From NCBI RefSeq assembly GCF_014397025.1, contig NZ_JACJUO010000002.1, positions 1,415,501 through 1,479,500 of the forward strand: a stretch of 64,000 nt of DNA, given 5' to 3'. The position numbers and the translations under genes are program-made. Positions 18,792 to 27,452 of the stretch are shown piece by piece (position 1 is the first letter of the stretch; every line of letters starts with the position of its first letter). The notes beneath the pieces were generated by a model. The model saw nothing but the letters and a program-made list of their open reading frames with translations, searched no databases and had not been told where the DNA came from. The stretch comes from Ochrobactrum sp. Marseille-Q0166 (GTDB taxonomy: Bacteria > Pseudomonadota > Alphaproteobacteria > Rhizobiales > Rhizobiaceae).

Positions 18792-20024
18792 TTAGGCTTT
18801 TGGCATCGACGCCAGCAATTGTTTGAGCCGCGCAGCGCCTGCTGCAATGTCGTCTTCCGTGGGATTGATACCAGCCGCCAGCAATCGACGCGCCATCATG
18901 TGATCCGCTGGACGATTGACGGAATCAACCGCAACGAGCTTCTCACCTGCAAAATGAAACACCGAAAAAGCATTATCCTCGAGACTGCCTGACAGAATAT
19001 GACGGTCGGCATCGAACGACAGCCCAGCCGTCTGTAACTTCATGTCGCCCTGATCCGACCAAAACCACGCCACATCACGAAATGGTGTAGCGCGACCGAC
19101 AATCGAGCGCGCAACATGCTTGGCCTGATCAGTGGCATTCTGCACTGATTCCAGTCGCACGCGGCGACCCGCATGGAAATGATCGTAGCTTACGCAATCG
19201 CCAATCGCATAAACATGCTCACTCGACGCACGCATATGCTCGTCCACCACGATACCATTATCGACAACAAGTCCGGTGTCGGTCGCAAGCTCGACATTTG
19301 GGACAGCGCCCGTCCCCAGCACCACCATATCAGCCGGAAAAAGCGTGCCATTCGCCGCTTTCACACCTGTCACGCGCCCGTCTTTGCCTTCAATGGCTTC
19401 AACACCCACCCCCGTCAGAAGCGTGATATCCGCAGCACGGCTGCGCGCTTCGACATGTGCTGAAACATGTGTGGCAACCGAACGACCCAGCACGCGAGTG
19501 GCTGCTTCAATCAGAACGGTCCTTTTTCCAAGAGCGACAGCACTATGCGCCATTTCAAGGCCGATAAAGCCGCCACCGATAATCACCACATTTTCAACAC
19601 GCGGCATAATATCGGCAATGCGGCGCGCATCACCCAACCGGCGTAGTGTGACAACGCCATCAAGACCAACGCCCGGCATATCGGGAATGCGGGCGCGCGC
19701 ACCGGTCGCAAAAACCAGCTCCGACCACCCAAGCACCTCGCCGTCATCAAGCGTGACAGTCTTGTCAGCTAAAGACACCTGTTCAACGCTACGCCCAAAA
19801 AGCATTTCAATATTATTATCGCGATAAGCGTTCTCCGGACGCAGCACCAAAATCCCGCTTTCAGGTGCTTTCAGATAAGACTTGGAAAGCGGCGGCTTGT
19901 GATAGGGAATTTCCTGTTCATCATTGATCAGGACGATTTCTCCCGCATAGTCTTCCTGTCTCAGACTGATTGCAGCCTGCGAACCTGCATGGCCCGCGCC
20001 AATAATAATGCATCTGTTGTCCAT
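18792..20024 (-). CDS. FAD-dependent ferredoxin/rubredoxin reductase family protein
   Basis: The 410-residue flavoprotein has an N-terminal FAD fingerprint (IIIGAGHAGSQAA, residues 6-18), a mid-protein NAD fingerprint (VVIIGGGFIGLEMA) and the second FAD motif (HVYAIGDCVSY). The C-terminal domain matches the reductase components that feed electrons from NADH to [2Fe-2S] ferredoxins, rubredoxins or Rieske/P450 oxygenases. The start is ATG 20024 with GGAGG seven bases ahead; the frame extends upstream by non-ATG codons but without support. No oxygenase or ferredoxin gene lies in the window. Its promoter overlaps the RutR-like operator. Confidence 0.88.
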   Translation of the reverse strand: MDNRCIIIGAGHAGSQAAISLRQEDYAGEIVLINDEQEIPYHKPPLSKSYLKAPESGILVLRPENAYRDNNIEMLFGRSVEQVSLADKTVTLDDGEVLGWSELVFATGARARIPDMPGVGLDGVVTLRRLGDARRIADIMPRVENVVIIGGGFIGLEMAHSAVALGKRTVLIEAATRVLGRSVATHVSAHVEARSRAADITLLTGVGVEAIEGKDGRVTGVKAANGTLFPADMVVLGTGAVPNVELATDTGLVVDNGIVVDEHMRASSEHVYAIGDCVSYDHFHAGRRVRLESVQNATDQAKHVARSIVGRATPFRDVAWFWSDQGDMKLQTAGLSFDADRHILSGSLEDNAFSVFHFAGEKLVAVDSVNRPADHMMARRLLAAGINPTEDDIAAGAARLKQLLASMPKA

Positions 20025-20138
20025 CGGACCTCCGGGAATTTTCCGCGCATCATAATCATGTGGCGGGCTGTCGCGTGGCGAATTCGTCACGGATTCACAC
20101 CTTAATTGCATGCATCGCCATTTTTTTAAACATTTAGT

Positions 20139-20154
20139 TTGACCGATTGGTCAG
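20139..20154. promoter_or_regulatory. RutR-like operator between the divergent arms
   Basis: TTGACCGATTGGTCAG contains the perfect inverted repeat TGACC-N4-GGTCA (20140-20153). It matches the RutR consensus TTGACCAnnTGGTCAA at 12 of the 14 defined bases. TTGACC is also a consensus -35 element for the plus strand, with a weak -10 (AGTAAA) 17 bases later. A repressor bound here would block transcription of the creatininase arm and probably of the reductase arm. The TetR/RutR-like gene at 26290 is the obvious candidate binder. Confidence 0.65.
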
Positions 20155-20205
20155 ATTGTTTAGTAAAAAGCTTCCACGCCTCCCAAGAATGCAGGAGCCT
20201 CCACC

Positions 20206-21006
20206 TTGAAAAGATACTGGGCTGATTACACGAGCGAAGCGTTCTCCCGCCTCGAGCGTGAAAAGATCGTGGCAGTTCTGCCCGTTGGTGCAATTGAACA
20301 GCACGGGCCTCATCTGCCGCTGGCCGTGGATGCGGCGATTGTGGATGGCATGGTGAAAGAAACCATCGCCCGCCTGCCCGCTGAAAGCCACGCGCTTTTT
20401 CTGCCAACGCAGGCTATCGGCAAGAGCAATGAGCACAGCCTTTATCCCGGAACGCTGACATTCTCTGCAGAGACACTCATTCGCATGTGGTGTGAAATTG
20501 GTGCCTGCGTCGCTGCAAGCGGCGTTCGTAAAATGGCGCTGTTAAACAGCCATGGCGGCCAGATCACGGTGATGGACATTGTGGCGCGCGAATTGCGCAT
20601 CAAGCACAATCTCATGGTGTTCAGCGTCAACTGGTTTGGCCTCGGAATGCCTCAAGGCGTTTACAGCGAGCATGATCTCAAGCACGGCATTCATGCCGGT
20701 GACATGGAAACATCTGTCATGCTTGAATTCCACCCGGATCTGGTGGACATGTCGAAAGCGAAGAATTTCCGCACATTGACCGAAACGCTTGCTTCTGATT
20801 ACAAGCATCTGTCGCTCGGCGGTGGCGCGAAGCCCGCTTGGCAGATACAGGACATCAATCCTTACGGTGCCGCTGGCGATGCTACGCTCGCGTCTGCCCA
20901 AAAAGGCCGCAAGACCATCGACTTTGCTGCCGAGCGGCTGGTCGAGGTGTTGGCCGAGATCGAACGAGCGCCGCTCTCGTGGCTCGATAACCAACCTGCC
21001 TGGTAA
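20206..21006 (+). CDS. Creatininase-family amidohydrolase
   Basis: The 266-residue protein carries the metal ligands of the creatininase family: Glu31 and His33 in PVGAIEQHGPHLP, Asp42, His116 in NSHGGQ and Glu168 in HAGDMETS. Members open cyclic amides (creatinine, or formamide-type intermediates) with Zn or Mn. The start is a TTG at 20206 with AGGAG nine bases upstream; no in-frame ATG fits. It is the first gene of a tightly spaced seven-gene run, five bases before the ABC ATPase gene. The real substrate is unknown. Confidence 0.88.
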   Translation: MKRYWADYTSEAFSRLEREKIVAVLPVGAIEQHGPHLPLAVDAAIVDGMVKETIARLPAESHALFLPTQAIGKSNEHSLYPGTLTFSAETLIRMWCEIGACVAASGVRKMALLNSHGGQITVMDIVARELRIKHNLMVFSVNWFGLGMPQGVYSEHDLKHGIHAGDMETSVMLEFHPDLVDMSKAKNFRTLTETLASDYKHLSLGGGAKPAWQIQDINPYGAAGDATLASAQKGRKTIDFAAERLVEVLAEIERAPLSWLDNQPAW

Positions 21007-21011
21007 GGACG

Positions 21012-21821
21012 ATGAGCGTGGCCCCCAACTCGCAGACTCCATCTTCCCTCATCAATATCAACAGCGTCTATAAGCAATATGGCACGGGCGTTATTGCGGT
21101 CAGCGACATGTCGCTCAAGATCGAACAAGGTCAATTCGTAAGCTTTCTCGGTCCATCGGGCTGCGGCAAGAGTACAGCACTTCGCATGATTGCAGGCCTT
21201 GAATCCATTTCGGCAGGCGACATTCACGTCAATGGCCATGCACCGGGCAAAGGCCCCATAGGTGCTCAGGATATCGGCTTTGTGTTTCAAGAACCAACGC
21301 TCATGCCGTGGGCCAGCGTTTTCGACAATGTTTATTTGCCGCTCCGTCTTTCCGGCATGTCACGCAAGCAAGCTACACCGCGCGTCGAAGAAGTGCTCAC
21401 TCAGGTAGGGCTGTCCCGCTTTGCCAGCGCATATCCCCGTGAACTCTCCGGTGGCATGAAGATGCGCGTTTCTATTGCCCGCGCACTGGTCACGCGTCCG
21501 CGCCTTCTGCTGATGGATGAGCCTTTTGCGGCGCTCGATGAAATGACGCGATTCAAGCTCAACAATGATGTTTTACGTCTCTGGCAGGAGCACGGCCTCA
21601 CTGTCATCTTCGTTACGCACAGCGTTTATGAATCTGTCTATCTCTCAAACCGCGTCATCGTTATGGCCGCACGCCCCGGACGCGTGGTTGCGGATATCGC
21701 TATTGAAGGCAGCTATCCACGCGCTGAAAACTTCCGCACCACGGAAGATTACGCCAAGGATTGCGCACGGGTTTCGGATGCGCTCACCGCAACTCTTTCG
21801 TCGCAAGACATCGACCATTGA
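21012..21821 (+). CDS. NitT/TauT-type ABC transporter ATPase
   Basis: The 269-residue protein has Walker A (GPSGCGKST, about residues 45-53), Q-loop (VFQEPTLMPW), ABC signature (LSGGMKMRVSIARAL) and Walker B (LLLMDEPFAALDE). It matches the SsuB/TauB/ThiZ group that serves importers of sulfonates, nitrate and pyrimidine-like compounds. It is the energy unit for the permease at 21833 and the binding protein at 25248. Confidence 0.92.
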   Translation: MSVAPNSQTPSSLININSVYKQYGTGVIAVSDMSLKIEQGQFVSFLGPSGCGKSTALRMIAGLESISAGDIHVNGHAPGKGPIGAQDIGFVFQEPTLMPWASVFDNVYLPLRLSGMSRKQATPRVEEVLTQVGLSRFASAYPRELSGGMKMRVSIARALVTRPRLLLMDEPFAALDEMTRFKLNNDVLRLWQEHGLTVIFVTHSVYESVYLSNRVIVMAARPGRVVADIAIEGSYPRAENFRTTEDYAKDCARVSDALTATLSSQDIDH

Positions 21822-21832
21822 GGACAGGAATC

Positions 21833-22666
21833 ATGCAAGACCAAACGCCTGTTCTGAATTCCGAACAACATCGCCTCGCCCGCAGAGACCGCAACCTGCG
21901 GATCATCATGCCAACGCTTGCGATCATCATCGCACTTGGTATCTGGGAAGGTCTGGTGCGCTATTATAACGTGCCGCATTACCTGATCCCGGCCCCGTCG
22001 CTCATCGGCGAAACGCTGATTAAAGACGGGCCATCGCTGATGACTTCGATGTGGTTCACGGTCAAGCTCACACTGATTTCGCTGCTCTGCGCGATTGTCG
22101 GCGGCGTGCTGCTGGGAATGATCTTCGCACTGTCGCGACCAATCGAAATGGCTTTCTTTCCATTTGCCGTCATTCTTCAGGTAACACCGGTGATTGCCAT
22201 TGCACCGCTGATCCTGATCTATGTGCGCGATACATTTTCAGCCCTGTTGATCTGTGCATGGATCGTGGCCTTCTTCCCGATCCTGTCAAACACGGTCATC
22301 GGCCTGCGTAGTGCCGATCATAATCTGCGCGATCTCTTCAAGCTCTACCGTGCCTCACCATGGCAGCGTCTGCGCTATCTGCTTGCTCCAAGCGCCCTGC
22401 CGTATTTTATGGCGGCGCTCAAGATCGCCGGTGGCCTTTCGCTTATCGGTGCTGTGGTGGCCGAATTTGTTGCAGGCAGCGCCGGACAAAGCACGGGCCT
22501 CGCGTCACGCATTCTGGAATCGAGCTTCCGCAATGAAATTCCGCGCATGTTTGCTGCACTTTTCCTCGTCTCACTACTTGGTATTGTGATTTTCCTGATA
22601 ACAAGTTGGCTGTCGCGCCTTGTGCTGGGACGCTGGCATGAAAGCGAGATTCGACGTGAACGTTAA
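21833..22666 (+). CDS. NitT/TauT-type ABC transporter permease
   Basis: The 277-residue protein has about six hydrophobic segments and the permease loop contacting the ATPase (LFKLYRASPWQRLRYLLAPSALP, an EAA-type motif). The start is ATG 21833, preceded by AGGACAGGA, 11 bases after the ATPase stop. It is the inner-membrane part of the importer in this locus. Confidence 0.92.
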   Translation: MQDQTPVLNSEQHRLARRDRNLRIIMPTLAIIIALGIWEGLVRYYNVPHYLIPAPSLIGETLIKDGPSLMTSMWFTVKLTLISLLCAIVGGVLLGMIFALSRPIEMAFFPFAVILQVTPVIAIAPLILIYVRDTFSALLICAWIVAFFPILSNTVIGLRSADHNLRDLFKLYRASPWQRLRYLLAPSALPYFMAALKIAGGLSLIGAVVAEFVAGSAGQSTGLASRILESSFRNEIPRMFAALFLVSLLGIVIFLITSWLSRLVLGRWHESEIRRER

Positions 22667-22682
22667 AAGCGAGGAAACTGAT

Positions 22683-23840
22683 ATGCTTAAAGGCGTCGCA
22701 ATTGCTGGCCTGAATGGTCAATACGACATCTGCATCGAAGGTGATCGCATTGCATCGCTAACGCCTTCGCAAGCGACAGGCCGCGGCTTTATCACACCAC
22801 TCTTCGCTGATTTGCATGTGCATCTCGACAAGACATTCACCATTGGCCGCATTGCCGATCGCGGCAGCGCCAAGGTCGAATGTCTGTTCGATGCCATTAA
22901 TCTCATGAATATCGACCGCGAGAGCTGGAATGCCGACGATATTCGCGCGCGCGCCACGCGCGGCCTTGAGGCAGCATATGCGCATGGCGTTGGCGCCATC
23001 CGAACCCATGTTGACTGGACATCACCAGACGTGCCGACCGCATGGCCAGTGCTGAACGAAATGCGCAAGGAATGGAAAGACCGCATCAATCTTGAACTCG
23101 CCGCGCTTATCCATGGCGATATCGTGCTTGATGCCGGTGCTGCGATTGCTGAGCGCGTGGCAAAAGATGGCGGTGTGCTTGGCGCTTTCTTCTATCGTAA
23201 TCCTGATCTTGAAGCCAAAATCGAAGAAATGTTTCGTCTTGCCGTCCGGCATGATCTCAAGCTGGACTTTCACGTCGATGAGGGACTCGAACTGGAAGCG
23301 GATGGCTTCTCGGTGATTGTCGCTGCAACCAAGCGTCACAACATGGCAGGCCGGGTGCTCTGCGGTCACGCCTGTTCGCTTTCGCTGCGGTCGTCCGAAG
23401 AATTAAACCGAATTCTCGATGCCGCAGCGGATGCGGGAACCGCGCTTGTGTCGCTGCCGACATCCAATCTCTATCTGCAAGACAGGCTTGGTGGAAAATC
23501 ACCACGTCTTCGTGGTGTCGCACCGCTTAAAGAAGCGCGTCGGGCGGGCATGGACGCCATGCTTGGCTCCGACAATGTGCGCGACGCCTTCTACCCTTAT
23601 GGCGACTACGATCCGCTTTCGGTTCTGCGCCTCGCAGCCCCGGTTTGCCACCTTGATCCGGATGAATGGCTCGACAGTATCACCACCCTGCCCGCCCGTT
23701 TCATTGGAAGCGACCGCGTAAAGGAACTGTCGGCAGGTGGGGCTGCGAATTTTATCTGGCATGATGCCAAAGACATCAACGATCTCATCAGCCGTCCTCA
23801 GGCACGTCGCGTCGTCTGGCGCGATGGCAAACAAAGTTAA
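22683..23840 (+). CDS. Cytosine-deaminase-like metal-dependent hydrolase
   Basis: The 385-residue protein is an amidohydrolase of the CodA/AtzC group. It has the HxH pair His45 and His47 (ADLHVHLDKTF), a third histidine in DFHVDEGLE, a fourth in CGHACSL, and the catalytic Asp in LGSDNVRDAF. Such enzymes remove exocyclic amino or alkylamino groups from pyrimidine, triazine or related rings. The start is ATG 22683 with GAGG upstream, 16 bases after the permease stop. The nitrogen-heterocycle chemistry fits the creatininase and RutR-like neighbours; the actual substrate is not known. Confidence 0.87.
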   Translation: MLKGVAIAGLNGQYDICIEGDRIASLTPSQATGRGFITPLFADLHVHLDKTFTIGRIADRGSAKVECLFDAINLMNIDRESWNADDIRARATRGLEAAYAHGVGAIRTHVDWTSPDVPTAWPVLNEMRKEWKDRINLELAALIHGDIVLDAGAAIAERVAKDGGVLGAFFYRNPDLEAKIEEMFRLAVRHDLKLDFHVDEGLELEADGFSVIVAATKRHNMAGRVLCGHACSLSLRSSEELNRILDAAADAGTALVSLPTSNLYLQDRLGGKSPRLRGVAPLKEARRAGMDAMLGSDNVRDAFYPYGDYDPLSVLRLAAPVCHLDPDEWLDSITTLPARFIGSDRVKELSAGGAANFIWHDAKDINDLISRPQARRVVWRDGKQS

Positions 23841-23852
23841 TCGGAGAACCCC

Positions 23853-25232
23853 ATGAATTCTGCCGCGCCACAGCGCATCTATGACTGGGCCGCTTTTCGT
23901 GCCGAAATCGAAGGTATCCGCATTTATGACGATCCCAAGCAGGTCGAACTTCGGTCCCGCGATTATTTCTGGTATAGTCCGATCCTGACAGAAGATATCG
24001 GCCATTATCTGGGCGATCTCGTCGTCATCCCAAAAGATCAGGATGAAGTGCGCCGGGTGGCAGCCGCTGCCGCGAAGCTACGCATTCCGATCACCGTTCG
24101 CGGTGGCGGCACCGGCAATTACGGCCAGTGCGTTCCGCTCGAAGGCGGTGTCATTCTCGACATGACCAAGATAGATCGCGTCATCTCAATCGAACCGGGC
24201 AAGGTTCGCGTTGAAGGCGGCGCTCGTATTTCGCGCCTCGACGATGCGGTACGCGAAACTGGTCAGGAACTTTTGATGTATCCTTCGACCCGCCGCATCG
24301 CCACTATTGGCGGCTTTTTCTCAGGCGGTTCGGGTGGCATCGGTTCGCTGCGCCACGGCATGTTGCGGGATGATGGTAATGTCTATTCGGTCAAGGTTAT
24401 GACTGTTGAGCCAGAGCCGAAAATTATCGAACTGACAGGCCGTGACATCCATAAAGTGCAGCACGCCTATGGCACTAACGGCATCATTCTTGAGCTTGAA
24501 ATAGGTCTCACCAAAGCGACAGAATGGGTACATACTGCAGCATTATTCGATACTTATGAGGCAACGCTAAAATTTTGCCTTAAAGCACTCGAAAACAATC
24601 TGGACTGTTATCTGCTGACGACGGTAGACCGCCGCTTCGCGCGCTTTTATACCAAGTTCGGTGATCTTTTCCCATCCGACAAGGATGCGGTTTTCGCGAT
24701 GATCGCACCAGAAGAACTGGAACGTTTCGAACAGCTGGCGACAGAATTCGGCGGCAAAGTTTCATTCTCGATGACACTGGATGAACTTCACAAAGCAGGG
24801 CTTCAGCCTGCTTACGAATGCGGCTGGAACCACACGACGCTTCAGGCGCTGAAAGCAGAGCCCGGCTGGACCTATTTGCAGGTTGCCTATCCACGTCCGT
24901 TCGAGATCGATGTGGTTACACGCCAGATCGAACGCTATGGCGAAACGCAATATATGCATCATGAGATGGCGCGTCTGGAAGGCGAAGTGCAGATTTTTGC
25001 TCTGCCGCTTGTACGCTTTGAAGGTCGTGATGAGATGTATCGCCTGATCGAAGAGCTGGAACAGGTTGACGGCTGCGATATTTACGATCCTCACGCCTAT
25101 ACCATCGAAGATGGCGGTATGAAAGAAATCGACAGCGTGCAAATTGAATTCAAAAAGCAGGCTGATCCTTATGGATTGCTTAATCCAGGCAAAACCCGCG
25201 GCTGGACAGCCGACATGGTAGCTAAAGACTAA
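23853..25232 (+). CDS. FAD-binding oxidase (GlcD/VAO-type FAD domain)
   Basis: The 459-residue protein has a PCMH-type FAD-binding domain: VRGGGTGNYGQCVPLEGGV (residues 80-100), VEGGARISRLDD, and ATIGGFFSGGSGGIGS. The C-terminal half is longer than in simple oxidases. Relatives oxidise alcohols, hydroxy acids or phenols and pass electrons to oxygen or a carrier. It follows the amidohydrolase by 12 bases. It may oxidise a ring or side-chain product in this pathway (inference). Confidence 0.85.
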   Translation: MNSAAPQRIYDWAAFRAEIEGIRIYDDPKQVELRSRDYFWYSPILTEDIGHYLGDLVVIPKDQDEVRRVAAAAAKLRIPITVRGGGTGNYGQCVPLEGGVILDMTKIDRVISIEPGKVRVEGGARISRLDDAVRETGQELLMYPSTRRIATIGGFFSGGSGGIGSLRHGMLRDDGNVYSVKVMTVEPEPKIIELTGRDIHKVQHAYGTNGIILELEIGLTKATEWVHTAALFDTYEATLKFCLKALENNLDCYLLTTVDRRFARFYTKFGDLFPSDKDAVFAMIAPEELERFEQLATEFGGKVSFSMTLDELHKAGLQPAYECGWNHTTLQALKAEPGWTYLQVAYPRPFEIDVVTRQIERYGETQYMHHEMARLEGEVQIFALPLVRFEGRDEMYRLIEELEQVDGCDIYDPHAYTIEDGGMKEIDSVQIEFKKQADPYGLLNPGKTRGWTADMVAKD

Positions 25233-25247
25233 TTAAGGGGAACGAAA

Positions 25248-26258
25248 ATGAAAAAGGCACTCGTCGCAGCATTTGCTGCACTTTCCTTGGGCTTTTCCGC
25301 ACAGATGGCCTATGCACTCGATAAGGTGACGCTCGGCACCAACTGGCTGGCGCAGGCTGGGCACGGCGGCTTCTATCAGGCAGTTGCCGATGGCACATAT
25401 GAAAAATACGGCCTCGACGTGAAGATCGAAATGGGCGGACCACAGGTCAACAATCGCCCGATGCTGGCCGCCGGTCGTCTCGACTTTCTGCTAACCGGTA
25501 ATCTGCTTTTATCGTTCAACAACGTTGCCAACGGCGTTCCAACAGCGGTTGTCGCGGCTTTTTATCAAAAAGACCCGCAGGCACTGATGGCGCATGAAGG
25601 CGAGTACAAGGATTTTAAAGACCTGGCAAATGCCGAAACGATCCTGATCTCGAAGGATGGCCAGTTCTCTTTCTGGCCATGGCTGGTCAAGGAATTTGGC
25701 TTCAAGGACGAGCAACTCCGGCCTTATGGCTACAGCCTTGCGCAGTTCCTTGGCGACAAGAAAACCGTACAGCAGGCCTATGCCACAGCGGAGCCGATCT
25801 ATGCTGAAAAGGAAGGCGCGAAAATCACAACTTTCCTGCTCGCCGATCAGGGCTTCAACACCTATGCCAATACGATTGAAACCCGCCAGCAGCTGATCGA
25901 AGAAAACCCGGATCTTGTACAACGCTTTGTGACAGCTTCGATTGAAGGTTGGAACAACTTCCTCTATGGCGACAACAGCAAAGCCTACGAGCTGATCCTC
26001 AAGGACAACGCAGATATGAGCAAGGAAACACTGGATGCAGAGCTTGCTCGTCTCAAGGACTTGCAGCTTATCGATGGCGGCGACACTTTGGAAAAGGGCA
26101 TCGGCGCCATCGATATGAACCGCGTCAAAGGCTTTTACGAATTGGCTCGCAAGTCCGGCATCGTCAGCGGTGAAGAACTGGACATGACCAAGGTTGCGAC
26201 CGACGCCTTCGTAAACAAGGGCGCAGGCCTCGACATCAAGAAGCAACTGGGCCAATAA
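25248..26258 (+). CDS. NMT1/ThiY-like ABC transporter substrate-binding protein
   Basis: The 336-residue protein has a signal peptide (MKKALVAAFAALSLGFSAQ, cut near AYA-LDK, residue 24) and then an NMT1/THI5-like fold: VTLGTNWLAQAGHGGFYQAVADG near residue 30 and a PMLAAGRLDFLLTGN segment near 75. The opening resembles ThiY/RutJ-like proteins that bind pyrimidine-type ligands. It completes the importer with the ATPase and permease genes, although two enzyme genes lie between. Confidence 0.88.
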   Translation: MKKALVAAFAALSLGFSAQMAYALDKVTLGTNWLAQAGHGGFYQAVADGTYEKYGLDVKIEMGGPQVNNRPMLAAGRLDFLLTGNLLLSFNNVANGVPTAVVAAFYQKDPQALMAHEGEYKDFKDLANAETILISKDGQFSFWPWLVKEFGFKDEQLRPYGYSLAQFLGDKKTVQQAYATAEPIYAEKEGAKITTFLLADQGFNTYANTIETRQQLIEENPDLVQRFVTASIEGWNNFLYGDNSKAYELILKDNADMSKETLDAELARLKDLQLIDGGDTLEKGIGAIDMNRVKGFYELARKSGIVSGEELDMTKVATDAFVNKGAGLDIKKQLGQ

Positions 26259-26289
26259 GCCCTTGTAATTCAGATAGCGGCTGGCACAT

Positions 26290-26943
26290 ATGACAATAGA
26301 TGACTGGAATGACGATAGTGGCCTGACCGGACGAGATAAGGTTCTCGGCCGCAGGCGTCGCATTCAGGATGCTATACGCACAGCCGCTATCGATGAATTT
26401 GCGGAAAAAGGACTGGTGGGAGCGTCAACGCAAGGGATTGCCCAGCGCGCCGGCCTCACCAAGCCGCAACTCCATTATTATATCTCCAGCAAGGAAGAGC
26501 TCTACGAAGATATTCTCATCTTCATTCTAGATGAATGGGAAGAAATTTTTCTAGGTGTCAGCGCGGAAACAGATCCGGCAACAGTTATCAGACAATATAT
26601 TCGCGCCAAGCTCGAATACAGCCAGAAAAACCCCAAAGCCTCGAGACTTTTCACAACTGAGATCGCCAATGGCGCGCCTTTCCTGAGCCGTCACTGGAAG
26701 AAACACGTTTCTGCAACGCATAATGCTGTCAAGCTTATTCAGTCATGGGTCGATGATGGCCGTATAAAGCCTGTCGATCCTCTGCTGTTCCAGATGCACA
26801 TTTGGGCTGTCACCCAGCACTATGCTGACTTTGAAGCGCAGGTCCGCAGTATGATGTCACTCACCAAAGACGAACCGCTGGACCTCGACCGCATAGAAAA
26901 GGAAGTCTCGACACTGTTCTTGCGCGCGTGCGGATTGGAGTAA
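26290..26943 (+). CDS. TetR-family regulator of the RutR subgroup
   Basis: The 217-residue protein has a TetR helix-turn-helix (about residues 25-70; FAEKGLVGASTQGIAQRAGLTKPQLHYYISSKEEL). Its C-terminal domain matches RutR very closely in layout: YIRAKLEYSQKNPKASRLF, then AVTQHYADFEAQV. In E. coli RutR the ligand is uracil and the operator is TTGACCAnnTGGTCAA, a near copy of which lies at 20139-20154. It starts with ATG 26290, 31 bases after the binding-protein gene, and is probably co-transcribed. Ligand identity is inferred. Confidence 0.88.
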   Translation: MTIDDWNDDSGLTGRDKVLGRRRRIQDAIRTAAIDEFAEKGLVGASTQGIAQRAGLTKPQLHYYISSKEELYEDILIFILDEWEEIFLGVSAETDPATVIRQYIRAKLEYSQKNPKASRLFTTEIANGAPFLSRHWKKHVSATHNAVKLIQSWVDDGRIKPVDPLLFQMHIWAVTQHYADFEAQVRSMMSLTKDEPLDLDRIEKEVSTLFLRACGLE

Positions 26944-27108
26944 GCATCTGTAATATCTAGCAGCTTTTTCACCCCGTCTAAAAAATGCCAGAAAAGAACC
27001 GGCGGACAGGAGAATTAAGTTGCACAGCAAAACAATTGTGCGTTAAAGTTGATTATAAGTTTATGGGAAATGAATTAGTTATTACTGATCATTATTTTAT
27101 CCTATACA

Positions 27109-27180
27109 GCATCGACCATCCGCAGGCGGGGGCGATGCATCAAGGAGCAGGTTCTTGGGGAGGAGCCTGCTCCTTTTCTT
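27109..27180 (+). ncRNA. Candidate terminator-ended small RNA
   Basis: Two stem-loops follow each other: GCATCG (27109-27114) / CGATGC (27133-27138), and AAGGAGCAGG (27142-27151) / CCTGCTCCTT (27166-27175), the second followed by TTTCTTCTTC as a terminator tail. The loops contain G-rich single strands (GGCGGGGG and TTGGGGAGGAG). AT-rich sequence with TATTTTAT and CCTATAC lies just upstream and could hold a -10 box. There is no open reading frame inside. The strand is chosen from the T-rich tail. Family unknown. Confidence 0.5.
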
Positions 27181-27400
27181 CTTCATCATATATCATCAAA
27201 ACTTGCTCTAGAGCGCACCCTGAAAGGAACAAACGCCTAAGGGAAAAATCGGTCCACTGGACTGATTTCTGATCTCGCGTCGATTGGACAAACTTGCTTG
27301 TTAAAACAATGGCTTAGAGCGACTATCTGATCCTGTCAGGTCATCACTTTAAAGCTTAGTCTTGACGATCACCGTTTCACTGCGTTCGTATCAAGGTTAC

Positions 27401-27432
27401 AATAAAACCCCGGCAAATACCGGGGTTTTATT
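27401..27432. terminator. Bidirectional terminator after the proX-type gene
   Basis: AATAAAACCCCGG (27401-27413) and CCGGGGTTTTATT (27420-27432) form a perfect 13-pair stem with a 6-base loop and T-rich flanks on both strands. It lies 20 bases behind the binding-protein stop. Confidence 0.92.
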
Positions 27433-27452
27433 CTTTTGAAAGCGGTTACCGT

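Larger units (their letters stand above)
26944..27452. other. 509-base intergenic region with candidate sRNA
   Basis: No convincing protein gene is present. The region carries a candidate two-hairpin small RNA (27109-27180) and the terminator at 27401-27432. The parts 26944-27100 and 27185-27400 show only AT-rich sequence with no pattern I can assign. Confidence 0.6.
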
